Part shown: positions 10,691 through 23,183 of the stretch, one piece after another
How the letters are laid out: each line of letters begins with the position of its first letter
Position numbering within the stretch: position 1 is the first letter of the stretch
Assembly (NCBI GenBank): GCA_014529385.2
Contig: CM043945.1
Span: 982,312-1,046,311, forward strand
Reading direction: 5' to 3'
DNA: 64,000 nucleotides
DNA from: Adiantum capillus-veneris
Taxonomy: Eukaryota > Streptophyta > Polypodiopsida > Polypodiales > Pteridaceae
Notes under the pieces: generated by a model
What the model was told of the DNA's origin: nothing
The model's input: only the letters and a program-made list of their open reading frames with translations
The model's database searches: none
Position numbers and translations under genes: made by a program

Positions 10691-13600
10691 TTTAGATTAG
10701 TCCAAATCTTTTTTCTTTATAATAAAATGTATGGATATTTACTTTCAAGGTTTTTGGGACATCTCAATTCCATGATCATTTCTAGGATTATGGGCTTTTC
10801 AAACACTGTGATAGATCAAAATTATCAATATCTATCTCTTTCACAGATTATTATAATAATAATACCTCTATGGTTTGACACAAAATACCTTGCAAGGTTT
10901 TACGTCACATCCACATTTCTTTTGTTAACTGTTAGAACAAAGTCTATCCATAGAATATAAACGTGAGATCAAAGTCATACTTTTTCTATTGTTAGTTTAC
11001 ATTTCACTAAAAAATGAAGTGAAATATTTTTAAAATATAGTTTATTGCAAATTGGATTTTATATTGCAGTCTTTAGTGTCTCTAGAGAGATGGTAGGGAA
11101 TCTCTTCAATGTCAGCATACACGTTGTTAATACGAGTAGTCTCTACTCTCACCAAAAAAGCATGATGATTGGGTTGCATGTCATGATCTGGCAACATCTC
11201 TTCAATGGCAGTATGAGCATAAATTAACATTGTGCTATATACACCATCTTCCTTTTGTAAACAAGTGGACAAATCACATTCTTTAGTCAATCTTTTCCTT
11301 GATAGATGTATGGCTTGCTCGGTATTTTGTTTGCTCAAAAAGTTCGCTCGGTGTTTGCTAACAAAATTAAAAAAGAAATTCTTATTCGAGGAATTTGGTG
11401 GCCTACCTTGTTCATGGATACTGAAATGTATGTAAAATGATGTGATGAGTGCGAGTAAACAAGGTACCTATGTGAAGAGACAAAATGGCTCTACGATCGA
11501 TGATGGGAGCTAGAGCAATTTCCAAATGGAAGTCTTTGAACAAGACTTTGTATCCAAAATACAAAAACAATCTCACTATATAAAGTTGTTGAAAACTTTA
11601 CCAAAGAACTAGTGCTTATTCAAGAAGCAATAAAGTCTATTACCAAAAGTATTGATTTTAAAAGCAAAAAGTAATTTTTTGCGAAAAGATTTAGATTATG
11701 CACTGTAAGAGCCCCTAAGATGCTAAACATAATAGGTACTACTTTGATAGTGATCAGAGTAGCAAACTCAAGTTCAACAAGAATATCATTATTGGGTAGC
11801 ATTGAAAGAGAATTGGTCAAAAAATTAGTACATAAACCAATCATCATATTGGTCCCTAGGCCACCTCATGGATGCTAGAAAGGCCCGGCTTTAAAACCAT
11901 ACGTAAAGCTTCTATCCGTCTCAGAAAAGTTCTCCTAGGATTAAATATCTCTGTTGGCTTTATGAACGAAGGTTCAAAAAAGGATTTTCAATAAATATGA
12001 AAATGCTTGCAGAGGAGATAAGGTTGCCTTTTATTAAGTCTTTGTTTCTTCAAATAATTATATACGATTATGTAAGGCAATCTCTAAATATATGTATACC
12101 TGGATATAGATTACCTAAAGGGTCACTTTAGCTTTTGGGCTTTGCTCGTGTTTTCAAAAAGATTTTTTTTTTAGTTTTATTGATTGATCTCAAACTCTTT
12201 ATGTTTTACTAAGATTTTGACTTACTTTTATATGCTCTTAGCTAGTCATTCAACTATTCGGTTTGGTGATTACTTTTCGACTAGAAAAAGAAAGTAAAAA
12301 GAAAGAAGGGGTTGTGCAGCTTTTCCTGGCAATAACCCCAAGAGCCTTTGGCCCAATAAGTCCTTTTGTTGTCAAGTATTCTTTGTTGGAATGGAAGTTA
12401 TTTTGTTGGCTAGATTTACGAGATGCATAAGGAAACCTTTAGGGCCCTCTCCACTTCCCCACTCTCCCTTATGTAATGGGCTTTCAAGGACTTGCATTCC
12501 CATTGAACCTTTATTCGTGTGGTCAAGTCTACAACGCAGGGTTCATCTCGTCTCCACTTGTTAGTTTAATGGTTGGAAAAACAAATAAAAGCTAAAGGCG
12601 TGAAGCAATCACTTTCCTCTTTCTCATGCTATATTCAACAAATGAGAACTATAGCTTTCTACCAAGCAGGAGACCTTCTCTTGCCATCTCTATTCCTTGC
12701 GACCCTAAGGTCACCACTTACCCCATTGTCGAGGTCTACGGTGTTTGTTTTTTGGTTACTCTATGTGACTCATCTTACTAGAATCTTGCATGCATATTTT
12801 ATATGAGTTGCCTAGATTGGACTAAAGAACACACATTTTGCTCATATCGTTATGGGGCCAAGAAGCTTGTTGTTAAATTCTAGGTCCACACCTTCCTTAG
12901 CTTTGGGCCAGGGGATTTGTGTCCATCAAGGTATTGTTTATCTATGTAAAATATATTTATAGTCCATTTCTCTTTGCATTGACCATGAGATCCTAAATAT
13001 CTAAATGGGCATATCCCAAGCCTATATTTGTTAGGGCTTTTGCTTTTCGTAGAATCCTTTTTTTCTTTTTTGCCAAACTCAAAACTGTGAGTTGCCGAGC
13101 CATGGAACCCATACAATCCGAAAGATGCCACAATAGTTCTCGAGCTTTTTACAAGGAAGCCCCTAACCCAAGACTTACATACATACAAAGCCATCCATGG
13201 CTGCCACCATGTTGGAATCTCCTGCCACAAACTTCCAACATGCCCATGGAGGGCTCCCAAAACCAAAACAAAAAAGAAACACAACCAGACACACCTACAA
13301 AGAGAGATGCACAACTGACGCAGCAATCACCAAAACATCCACCAAAGGAGAACCACTAGAAAGGGCCAACCGATCATGACCTCCACTAGGGTTTCCCTAG
13401 CAATTGTAACATCTTTGTTTTCTCTTCTTTTGGGGTACAACACACACAAAAGGAGAATTTTTTCCATTCCCCTACCCACTGTCTGTAACTTCACGATTGA
13501 CCCAATATGTACTTGGTACTACTCACAGTCCCAACTACCTCTACTCTTGTGTGGTTAAAAGAAGTGGCTCGGCAATAGTGTTTTATTATCCAAGATTTGA

Positions 13601-15007
13601 GTTAGCACTTTTTTGCTCGGGGAAAATTGTTGCCTATCTTACCTCTATTTATTTGAAGGTTAGCTAAAGCTTTTCATATCTTCTTTTGCCCATTGGACAA
13701 TATCTCATATTACGACCAAACCTCTTGAAGGGAGCCCTTGGGTTTACCTCGTCGACATGTTGATTTTATTACATGAAAAAGTGATCATGTGCTATACTTC
13801 GGTGATCATTTGACAATTGGAGCATGCAACCAAACATCGTGTCTTAAATCACATCCCTTCCCTGCAGGAGCAAGGGCCTATTTAATTAGAGCTTGTAGGT
13901 GTGTGCTAGACTGCTATGTAGACTCATCAATATAATTGCTAACTAAGCAACAACAACAGTAATGCACAAGGAAATAGTAGCAAGAATTGCAGACAAAACG
14001 AATTGAATACCTTTTTTGAAAAGAACTATGCTTTACAAACTAGGTGTAATAAAGAAAAGGACTTGGTTCAAAGAAATAATAAACGATGTGTTGCCTTGTA
14101 GCTTCAGCTTGTTTTCTACAAAAAGAAAAAAACAAAAGCATCATGACAACCCATTCTTGTCCATCTCTCAGTGGCAAATTTTGGGTTTCATTGAACATTC
14201 CTGGGTCAGCCATTAGTTCAGGTGGGGGATACTACCATTTATTACCACCTAAGCATATAGTTCACCCAACCCATAAGCACAATGACCCACTTGCAAAGAC
14301 GGTGCTCTATTAATTGAGGTATATCCCTTATGCTTGGTACAATTAAAGTATGCATTCACTTGCTTCATGATGCGTTACGGATTTAGCCAATTCGATTGGA
14401 CGTAGAGGAATGGATGAAAACGGTTATAATAGCACTATGCTAGCCAGAAACTAAGCTCAATTCAAAGAATTAGAATGTAGCAACCTTAACAAAAAGTTGC
14501 CTTGGAGTGTAAGGCTTTTAGTCTGCCATCCAAAAACATTACTTTGCTAACTTCAATGATCGAGGGCAAACGATGGGGATAGGGATGATCTATTGAAATT
14601 TCCCTTGTAATGGTATGGTAAACAACCAATCCTTGCTTGTACCTGTTAGCAAACTTAAGGTAAAATTAAATTGTGCCTGTTAAACCTCTTTTTCTTTTTT
14701 ATCACCAATAAAACCTTGAAAGCGGCCCATACTTGATTACTTTTGAATTCAAGGAACAAATAGCGTAAGTAGAATTGAAACAATGGTATACTAGCTAGCA
14801 CTTTCGTTTCATACACATATATGATAGAGAAAACTGCTAGAGACAGATGACAACGACGTATAGTTTTCTTTACTTATCACTATACTTTTATAAATAAAGG
14901 TAGTGCTTAAGCGTTTAATTATTTTTCTATTGACACTGTTAGTTAACTCTATATGTGATAGTGTCACTAGAATGTAGTAACAAAGACTTCTTGGTCAACA
15001 CCGATCT
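10691..15007. other. Long stretch without recognisable genes
   Basis: The sequence is A+T-rich with only accidental open frames. The largest is 12880-13326 on the minus strand (148 codons); it overlaps an equally open plus-strand frame at 13087-13359 and shows no domain I recognise. No LTR pairs, RNA genes or exon structures can be supported. It is probably old transposon and intergenic DNA. Confidence 0.45.
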
Positions 15008-15056
15008 CCGAGCGAGGTTTCCTGAGCGATCCTAGTTTCCGAGCAGGTCTTGGCAG
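15008..15056 (+). repeat. 49-bp element with an inverted partner at 36.5 kb
   Basis: The core CGAGCGAGGTTTCCTGAGCG, then TCCTAGTTTCCGAG and AGGTCTTGGCAG, recurs in reverse orientation at 36506-36553 with about four differences. CCGAGCGA-like phrases repeat inside it. The surrounding bases do not match well, so this is a short dispersed motif and not a long repeat. Confidence 0.75.
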
Positions 15057-15799
15057 TGGATACTTGGTGGACGAACTAAAACTGGGAAATATCCGTAGAC
15101 ACCAATATGGTTTTTGACTCTTCTTGTCTATACATTCACAGTACTGGAATGAGATTCAATGACCAAAATGTCTAATATGGGGATAAAATCTATAGTGTGA
15201 AGGTTTACGAGGCTCCCATGAACAGGCACCTAGTCACGGTAGAAGACCATATCTCACTCTTTGAGGATACACTATTTGCAAAATATCAAGGAGACAGAAA
15301 CATGAGACAAGGCAAACCTATTCACTTACTAATATCACTCACAACTACAAAAGTACCATTCCTTCTATGTGATCTGCCAAGATCCATGAACATAATAGAC
15401 AATGGCTTAAAAAACTACATACAATACATACATACGTATAGGCATACATACATATATACAACCTCCAATAACTACTATATATATATCTATCACAGTAATT
15501 CTACTTTATGAGCTGCTAGAACAATATTACAATAAATTTGTTTCCTTCACAGTGTCAAAACAAAAAGTAAAAACATTGTTGGCAATATACTCCAAACTTC
15601 ATAGCAAAATGTATGTTGTTTGATTTCATATTGCTATAGTTTCGATCCATTAGATAGTAGCGAAAGAGGCATCTCCGTACAAGATGTACAATATACACCA
15701 AAACGTTTCTAAATGTTGCTTGGTCGTGATTTTCATCTCAAAAGGACCTAAGTGTAGTAAAAAAGACTCAGTTGACTTTAATGCTCACACACGTGATTG
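15057..15799. other. Unassigned, includes one short open frame
   Basis: An open frame at 15197-15511 on the plus strand starts MKVYEAPMNRHLVTVEDH and ends in low-complexity (CATA)n sequence. I recognise no domain. The rest is A+T-rich flank of the MULE on its 3' side, and I found no terminal inverted repeat for that element here. Confidence 0.35.
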
Positions 15800-16739
15800 T
15801 CAAATTGTGACATTGTTGCGTCTGCCACTAAGAGCCTGAAATAATTCGACTTTTGTGAGAGCTGCCTGGTGAATGAACTCGTGAGATGATGAATCCAATC
15901 CCAATATTTGCAAATACACGTAGTACAAGTGTTTACATGGCATGTATGTCAAGCGTTTGCTTTCTCTTTTCAAAAATCCCTCACACGTGCAACGAGGAAA
16001 CTCACTCAGAGTCACTGAGTAGTTGACACCTAATGCTCGTGAGCCTTCAGTACTTATGTAGAAAATATGAGACTCATTGCATAAAACAATGGCCTCACGA
16101 ACCAATTGCGCAGACAAGGTTCTTCCTTTCTGAATGCTGACCTGGAACTCTTTGGTCAAATTTGATCTCCACTTAACAAGCTTACCGTCTCTAAATTTTG
16201 GCCGAAAAGAACTAAGCGCTTGCAAAGAGCTCGATGTTGCATTTGCTGAAGTTGATCTGATTGCGCTTTTACCCGATTCAAGTGAAAATCCATTTTCCTC
16301 AAGGATTTGTATCTCTTGTGGTTGCAACAAAGTTCCCTCATCCACTGGCCACACTCCTGGAGCAGGTCCAATCAAGCCAACAACATGGTCCTCATCAACC
16401 TCCCAAGAGTGTGTTGGGGATGAGTTACAAAACCAAATAAACCCACCCACAAGACCTCCAGGATACTTCCTTCGACCCCAAAAGCAAGGTGCAGGTACTC
16501 CATCTTTGCTATTATCAATCCCTGCATTAATGTATGCTCCGCATCTTCCACTTTGCCCTGGTAATCGTCTAAAACAAGTCATTTTTTTTCCTGGTTCGGT
16601 TCTTCTGATAGCCCACACTGTCTTTGGAATCCTCCTCTCCACATATTGTCCTTTTCTCTCACCTTCTGGTTTATTTTTGTAACTATGACCCTCAGTAACA
16701 GTTACAAATTCTGGCCTATGACTATCCTCTTCAAGGATC
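15800..16739 (-). pseudogene. MULE transposase, C-terminal part with SWIM zinc finger
   Basis: The minus-strand frame is open from the foldback junction at 16739 (ILEEDSHRPEF) to the stop at 15800. It encodes a Trp/Gly/Pro-rich block (GRRKYPGGLVGGFIWFC) and then a SWIM zinc finger, CTCEGFLKRES followed by MPCKHLYYVYLQILG, matching the CXC-x(n)-CXH pattern. In Mutator-like transposases and their FAR1/FHY3 derivatives, a SWIM finger follows the DDE catalytic domain. Here it lies directly downstream, in the same orientation, of the DDE-containing segment at 18158-20362. Together they would make a protein of about 1,000 residues. The 1.4-kb foldback element separates them, and rejoining the flanks leaves a frame difference, so I read this as a broken gene. 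Confidence 0.75.
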
Positions 16740-18143
16740 CATTAGGAGATTTCGGAGGTCTTTTGGAGGGCCTTTTGGTAGAGAGAGGAAAATAAGCTCC
16801 TCCAATGAGAGAAGAGCCTACGTTACGTAGAAAAATAGATCGATATTAAAAAAAATATAAAAGGTGTCCCTCTCCTCATTTAATAATCTAGTGGTCCTTG
16901 AAGACGAGCACTCTCTTTTATTTAATGCGAGCACCTTTTTCAGAAGGTAGATGCGGTGCATTTGATACGGGATACGTCATCACTAGAACTCAAAAAGTCA
17001 CAAAACTATCAAGTGGTGGAAGATTTTGAAACTTTTGATACTGCCAATGCGTCCAGAACACACATATCTCCTAGAAATGAATGTCCAATTGCCTCGCTTA
17101 GACATCCAAAGAGGCCAAAAATATCAAACACCCTTAAAAGAACATTTTACTAACGGCGCGCGAGGGGGCATTTCAAAATTTTGGAATGCCTCCTCGCGCG
17201 CCGCTAGTAAAAAGGCCCTTTTTCCCTCTTTTTAGGGAGCTTTTTGAGAGGAAAATGTCCAAAAACCTCTAAAAAGGGGCTTTTTGGAAAGATAAGTGTC
17301 CAAAAATCACTAAAAAGAGATTTGTACTAACGACGTGTGAGGGGGCATTCCAAAATTTTGGAATGCCTCCTCGCGCGCCGTTAGTAAAAAGGCCCTTTTT
17401 TCTTCTTTTTAGGGAGCTTTTTGAGAGGAAAATGTCCAAAAACCTCTAAATAAGGGCTTTTTGGAAAGATAAGTGTCCAAAAATCACTAAAAAAAGCTTT
17501 GTATTAACGGCGCGCGAGGGGGCATTCCAAAATTTTGGAATGCCTCCTCGCGCGCCGTTAGTAAACAGGCCCTTTTTTCTTTTTTTTAGGGAGCTTTTTG
17601 AGAGGAAAATGTCCAAAAACCTCTAAAAAGGGGCTTTTTGGAAAGATAAGTGTCAAAAAACCCCCAAATATGGGCTTTGTACTAACGGCGCGCAGAGGGG
17701 CATTCTAAAATTTTAGAATGCCTCCTCGCGCGCCTTTAGTAAAAAGCCCATTTTTGGGGGGGTTTTGACATTTTTTGCCTCTCCGGATGTCGGAATGAGA
17801 CAAGTAGACATTCGTTTTTAAGGTATTTTGGCGTTCCGGATGCATTGGTGGTGTCAAAATCCTCAAAATCTATCACTATTTTACAGTTTGTGACTTTTCA
17901 ACTTTCAGTGATGACGTAAGCTGCATTGAATGCGCCGCACCTGCCTCCTGAAAAAGACGCTCGCATTAAATAAAAAAGTGACCGTTTTCAAGGACGATTG
18001 GGAATATAAATCTACTTTTTAGAGTGTCTGGTTGTCCTTTTGGACGTACTCACAAGGTGCAAGTGCATTTTAAAAAAAGTTTCTAGAGAGAGAAATACAA
18101 TTTCTTACAAGGCCCTCCAAATGACCTCCGAAATTTTCTAATG
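16740..18143. mobile_element. 1.4-kb foldback element with long inverted arms
   Basis: The outer ends are inverted: CATTAGGAGATTTCGGAGGTC on the left and CATTAGAAAATTTCGGAGGTC on the right, read on the opposite strand. The similarity continues inward for about 400 bp per arm. For example ttatttaatgcgagc and tacgtcatcact occur in both arms, and gattttga with ccaatgc blocks reach about 17130 and 17755. The central 620 bp hold a tandem array of palindromes. No coding frame is evident, so it is non-autonomous; long terminal inverted repeats suggest a Mutator-related or foldback family. The flanks read ctcttcaaggatc (left) and ctcttggatc (right), a possible imperfect 9-10-bp target duplication. 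It lies within the MULE transposase. Confidence 0.8.
17147..17741. repeat. Four near-perfect 62-64-bp palindromes in a 177-bp tandem array
   Basis: Palindromes at 17147-17210, 17325-17386, 17502-17563 and 17680-17741 are each centred on aaaatttt, at 17178.5, 17355.5, 17532.5 and 17710.5, a spacing of 177, 177 and 178 bp. Each half reads tactaacggcgcgcgaggg and then gcattcc, followed on the other side by its reverse complement. The spacers are direct repeats containing agggagctttttgagagg and ctttttggaaagataagtg. Mismatches are few and sometimes compensated (copy 4 has ctaaaattttag where the others have ccaaaattttgg). RNA from either strand would fold into a long stem. Confidence 0.95.
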
Positions 18144-18157
18144 TCTCTTGGATCAAC

Positions 18158-20362
18158 CTACAGCGATCGCTTTGCATGCACACTCCGCTTACCCATTGCA
18201 GAATGTTGCATCTCTGGAGACTGAATCCCCATTTCAACCATAGATGAATGAGCAAGGTCTGCTAGTTTTCTATTCAATGTCCGGCTTGCATTTTGACTAT
18301 TGAATCTCTCTGCCATATCTTGTATTCCAGGGCCTGTTCCAGCATGAATACCTTTCAAGTATGCATTACACTTCACACTTTGCAAAATAGACATCGACAT
18401 GTCAAATCCTGTGGCCTCATAAAGGGATATTTGGCTTTTAAAACCAACTCCAACACGCATACTTGCATGTTTAGCCTCTGCTAGATTAGTAGTGGGCACA
18501 AAAACACCTGACTCATCTTGACTCACAAACCAAGATCCCCAGTGGAATGCTCTCACATCCCACCAAGCAAGCCAAGTTTCCAATGATGGTATCTCATCCT
18601 TGATTGCATGACCTACATGCCAAAATTTTCTAATTTCATTCTTGCAGTTATCTGCAGCCACATCAGATGGTGCATTTTGCCAATTTCGACACAAGGATTT
18701 ATGCTCCTCCTGAAATGAAGGACGGATACACTTACGTGTGTGGTGAACCATGCTCTGCTCCCAATGGAAAGTACAACTCCTCTCTTTTTCAGGTACCTTT
18801 TTTTTTGCCCCACCAAAGTAAACTGCACGCACTGCAAGCCAATTTGCATTTGCCTCATCTGCCATGAATCCACGAAACTCTAGTTTTTCAAAACCATTTT
18901 CATAAACCACAGAATTCAACATTTTCCAAAACTCAGTTTGAGCAAAGCGATCCTCGACCTTGAACTCACATGTGGCAATAGTCAAAAGAGAATGCACATA
19001 AGGGTCATATACATGTGCAGACATTGTGGGCCAGTCAGAAACTCTATGTATGTGATCAAAATGAACCCACATTTCTTGCAAGTTTCCACCAGGTCTCATT
19101 CTATTAATCAAATCAAGTCCACTACCAGGTCCCCTAATTGACATTTTAAAAACATGTGGTTGATGTTTGTCACTTAATTGCCCTGGGAACAACACACTGT
19201 GTATGAAAGGGTAGCGGCAACGATTCTTCAAGTTTAACACAGCTTCAAGTCCCATTGAAGTGATATTCTTCTCTCTTTTGGCATACTCTAAACATCTTCC
19301 TATCCTCCTTTTATTTGAGAGAGGAGTGGCATACTCAAGAATGTCTGCAAGTTCATCCTCTCCAATCTCTGAGTTCCCCTCTTGGTTGTTTTTCATTAGC
19401 ATGTCCAAAATAAGATCTTGAGTAACGGCACCCTCCAGTTGTTTTGGAGTAGTGAAAGGATTTAGCTTTGCACGTGTTGCAACCTTCTCCTCTATTTGTT
19501 TTTCAATGGCTCTGCTCACACCCTCTTCATAAGGGTGCTTATGATTACCCAGATGAATCGCACATCTTGTAGTGTTGAAATGATCTCTAGGCACACAATA
19601 GTAAATTATTGCATGACACAAATCCACACACTCAGGCATTTGTGAGCAGTGCTTGCAAACTATATTACCATGTTGAAGCCCTACAAGACCAACAGGACAA
19701 CTTTTTTTCATTCTTCCTTTCCAGTGTGTTTCATTTTGATAATGTAGTCTCAAGTAGTGAGGACAATCAATATTGACGCACCGAAGGTGTCCAGGAGAAC
19801 GACTCAAGCACACAACACCATCAAAACAATCTGAGCTGCATGTGACGTACTCCATCCAAGAGTGACCGTCATACTTCTGCTCCATTCCATGCATTGTTGA
19901 CTTCTCTTCACAAGGCGGGAGCTCAAATGCAATGTACCCATCGTAAACTTTGGGCAGTTCTTCAACTTTAACAATCTTTGTAGCACTTTGCATAGCGACA
20001 TGCAAGCTACTATTTAAGGGCAGTTGTTTAATCATATCAATGACACTGTGAGTTTTTGGTGTTTCAATAGGAATGAACTCAACAGAAGTAGGAGTCTCAA
20101 TATCAATAAAAATCTTATAGAATTGATATATTTCTGCATCAAGAAGAAATCCTTCTTCACCAGTGGAGAGTAGAAGAGTCTCAAACTTTACTTGTTCATG
20201 GCTAAGTGACAAAGGCTTAAGTGACAAAGGCACCCCTTCTAAGTCAAAATACTCCTCAAGAAGATTTAGCTTGATTTCCACAAACCTGCTCTGAAAATCA
20301 ACACTTAATTTCTGTCTTGGAGAAGGACCATAGATGGTGATGAATCTACTCATGGTTGACAT
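18158..20362 (-). pseudogene. MULE transposase, N-terminal zinc-binding and DDE part
   Basis: A 734-codon open frame starts MSTMSRFITIYG. Residues about 175-290 are rich in Cys and His (CVNIDCPHYLRLHY, CKHCSQMPEC, CAIHLGNHKHP), consistent with a DNA-binding zinc domain. Residues about 450-560 look like the MULE catalytic domain: YDPYVHSLLTIATCEFKVED with TEFW carries the first Asp, GFMADEANANW carries the second, and CTFHW gives the CX2H signature between the second Asp and the Glu of MULE transposases. The SWIM finger expected after it lies at 15800-16739, beyond an inserted foldback element. The long open frame suggests the gene was intact until fairly recently. A stop at 18158 lies 15 bp from the insertion, and a GTAAGC within the last codons could be a donor site. 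No terminal inverted repeats were located. Confidence 0.75.
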
Positions 20363-20391
20363 GGGCAGAAACAGGCAAAAACCGGTAGGTG

Positions 20392-20459
20392 AGAGGTGAT
20401 TGCAGATACAGGCAGGTGATTGCAGAAACAGGTAGGTGATTGCAGAAACAGGCTAGTGA
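20392..20459. repeat. 20-bp minisatellite, 3-4 units
   Basis: Units of the form ggtgattgcagaaacaggta repeat with minor changes directly upstream of the transposase start on its coding strand. It may lie in the promoter or 5' leader of the MULE. Confidence 0.85.
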
Positions 20460-20629
20460 TATGTCAAAACGGGACGACAGTAAAAACAGTGCGTTGAACC
20501 AACTGAAGGGGAATTCTAGTGAAACAGTCATGAATGCACCTCTATTTTATGAATGATCACATAATTTTAAAATTTTGATGCACTAAATCTTGTCATCATA
20601 AAAATAATGCTAAACAAAAGAAGGCTACG

Positions 20630-20631
<2 letters not shown>

Positions 20632-20720
<89 letters not shown>
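20632..20720. repeat. (CT)n microsatellite, about 89 bp
   Basis: A pure CT dinucleotide run lies about 270 bp upstream of the MULE transposase start on that gene's strand, where it reads as GA. Confidence 0.97.
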
Positions 20721-20723
<3 letters not shown>

Positions 20724-21023
20724 CTCCATCTCTCACTCTAGAAAAGGCATGCCCATAAAGGTGGACTATTCCCAACAAAGGGAGGAGAGAGAAAAGAGAG
20801 TGGGAAATCTTCACATAATGAAATTATAGAGGGACTAATATTAATTTGAATACCTTATATAAATTAGAGCCTTGAAAAACACTCAAAAAATAACAATCTA
20901 AATGTGGTACGCCTGCTTAGAACATTCTCATTGCTAGGCCCTCTCTCAAGAACAGAGTGAAGATGAACAAATCAAAAAAAACGGCAAAGCCTCAGAGGTA
21001 CATATCTCTTCTCCACTCCATGC

Positions 21024-21084
21024 TCAAAAAAACACCTCAAAAGCAGGCTGCGCCGGCGTGCCCTTCTTCTGGGGTGTTTTTTGA
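21024..21084. repeat. GC-centred hairpin, copy A
   Basis: The outer arms tcaaaaaaacacc and ggggtgttttttga are complementary, and the inner part ctgcgccggcgtg is a GC-rich loop or inner stem. The same design recurs at 22288-22360, and both copies are followed by attttgttttc, so these are members of one dispersed family. Copy A has more mismatches. Confidence 0.8.
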
Positions 21085-21113
21085 CATTTTGTTTTCCTTT
21101 TGGGTTGCGCATC

Positions 21114-21255
21114 TGCAAGTTCAGTTTTCAGTCGATTCAAGCTTCAGATTTTCAGTTTGTATTGCAGAAATTTTCAGTCGATGCAAGTTCAGTTTTCAGT
21201 CGATTCAAGAGACAGCGTTTGGTTCAGATTTTTCAAATTTGTATTGCAGAAATTT
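21114..21255. repeat. Tandem duplication, 68 and 74 bp
   Basis: Two adjacent units both begin with tgcaagttcagttttcagtc followed by gattcaag, and both end gtattgcagaaattt. They differ by a few substitutions and a 6-bp expansion. They lie between hairpin copy A and the long GA tract. Confidence 0.9.
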
Positions 21256-21271
21256 GGCCTGATGCTATACT

Positions 21272-22175
<904 letters not shown>

Positions 22176-22284
22176 CATGTGAGTGTTTTGGCCTGCATAA
22201 TGTCTTGGCCTGCATAATGTGTATTAACCTCATGTGAGTGTTTTGGCCTGCATAATGTCTTGGCCTACATAATGTGTATTAGCC
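22176..22284. repeat. Tandem duplication, about 55 bp x 2
   Basis: The block catgtgagtgttttggcctg, then cataatgtcttggcct and cataatgtgtatta, is repeated twice. Inside it ggcctgcataatgt is itself repeated. It abuts hairpin copy B. Confidence 0.9.
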
Positions 22285-22287
22285 TGC

Positions 22288-22360
22288 AAAATGCAAAAAA
22301 AACACCTCAAAAGCAGGGCGCGCCGGCGCGGCCTGCTTTTGGGGTGTTTTTTTGCATTTT
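22288..22360. repeat. GC-centred hairpin, copy B (near-perfect palindrome)
   Basis: The left half aaaatgcaaaaaaaacacc, tcaaaagcagg and gcgcgcc is mirrored by ggcgcggcctgctttt, ggggtg and tttttttgcatttt. Only a few bases fail to pair over about 35 bp per arm. It is the better preserved member of the family seen at 21024-21084. Confidence 0.9.
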
Positions 22361-22404
22361 GTTTTCTTATACAGGCTGTTTTTTCGACCGAGGTGAGAGG
22401 TTGT

Positions 22405-22988
22405 TCAGGTGCATTTGCTTAGTGGAATTTCCTCCACACAGATTGTCAAGCACTTGCTAGGAAAGACTGCTGCTCTCACGATTGCATTCTGGACAATTCG
22501 ACTTGAATTCCTCCTCCCAAGGCCTTTCCATAAAGCATCATGTGTTGGGTTTGAATTTTGGAGGACTGCCCCCAAAATACTATCAAAGAGTGGGTGCAGA
22601 ATTTTCAAGCTGAGCAAGTCATGGGAGCTGTGTTTGATGGTATCTGTGCCATTCACCCCATTCGCACAATACACAACAAGTTCGCCAAGATCCTTACATT
22701 TTGAAAGATCCTTATCTGAGCTTCCCCATATCACATCATGCCTACTGAGGTCCTCAATTTGCGACAGCCTACCAAAGTAAATTCACTCAACTCTCTCAAC
22801 CCAGAAAGTGTGAGTTCCTCAAAGCCTTTCAAGCTCTCAAAGCCTTTCAAGCTCTCAAAGCCTTCTGAATTCTCAAAGCCCTTCAAGCTCTCTAAATTCT
22901 CAAAGCCTTTCAAGCTCTGCACCTTCCTGCAGTCAACAACATGCAAGACACTGGCCCAATTATTTCCACCATATTGTGGCAGAGGCAC
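22405..22988 (-). pseudogene. LRR-like fragment, possibly from an NLR-type gene
   Basis: Minus-strand frames read LHVVDCRKVQSLKGFENLES, then ELTLSGLRELSEFTLVGCRK and, after a frameshift, LSKCKDLGELVVYC. The spacing of Leu and the (D/G)CRKL phrases resemble the C-terminal leucine-rich repeats of plant NLR proteins. No NB-ARC, TIR or coiled-coil domain is nearby. The repeat region has been expanded by an 18-bp minisatellite. The fragment is short, shifted in frame and probably dead. The LRR call comes from pattern reading only. Confidence 0.4.
22817..22918. repeat. 18-bp minisatellite inside the LRR-like frame
   Basis: About five to six units of ctcaaagcctttcaag(ct), some interrupted by cttctgaatt or ctctaaatt. 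On the minus strand they read as repeats of SLKGFE. Confidence 0.9.
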
Positions 22989-23183
22989 AGATTGAGAGTT
23001 GTCAAGCTTCCAAACCTAGTTTTCAGATTCACTCTCTATAGCCTCTCACACAATAGGACATCAAGGTGTTGTAGCATGCGCGCCGATGAGGAAAGATCTG
23101 GAAGCTCTGTAGCTCTTTTTAGTTATTATAGTTCTCAAGTTTATTTATGTTTATGTGAATTTATCTTGCTTATGAACATGTAG

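Noticed and set aside
12880-13359. Overlapping 148- and 90-codon frames on opposite strands
   Set aside because: No recognisable domain, no splice or promoter context, and no way to choose between strands.
16134-16682. 182-codon plus-strand frame
   Set aside because: It is the antisense shadow of the MULE SWIM-domain frame.
17147-17741. CRISPR-like regularly spaced palindromic repeats
   Set aside because: The spacers are direct copies of each other, the period is 177 bp, the host is a plant and the array is the centre of a foldback element.
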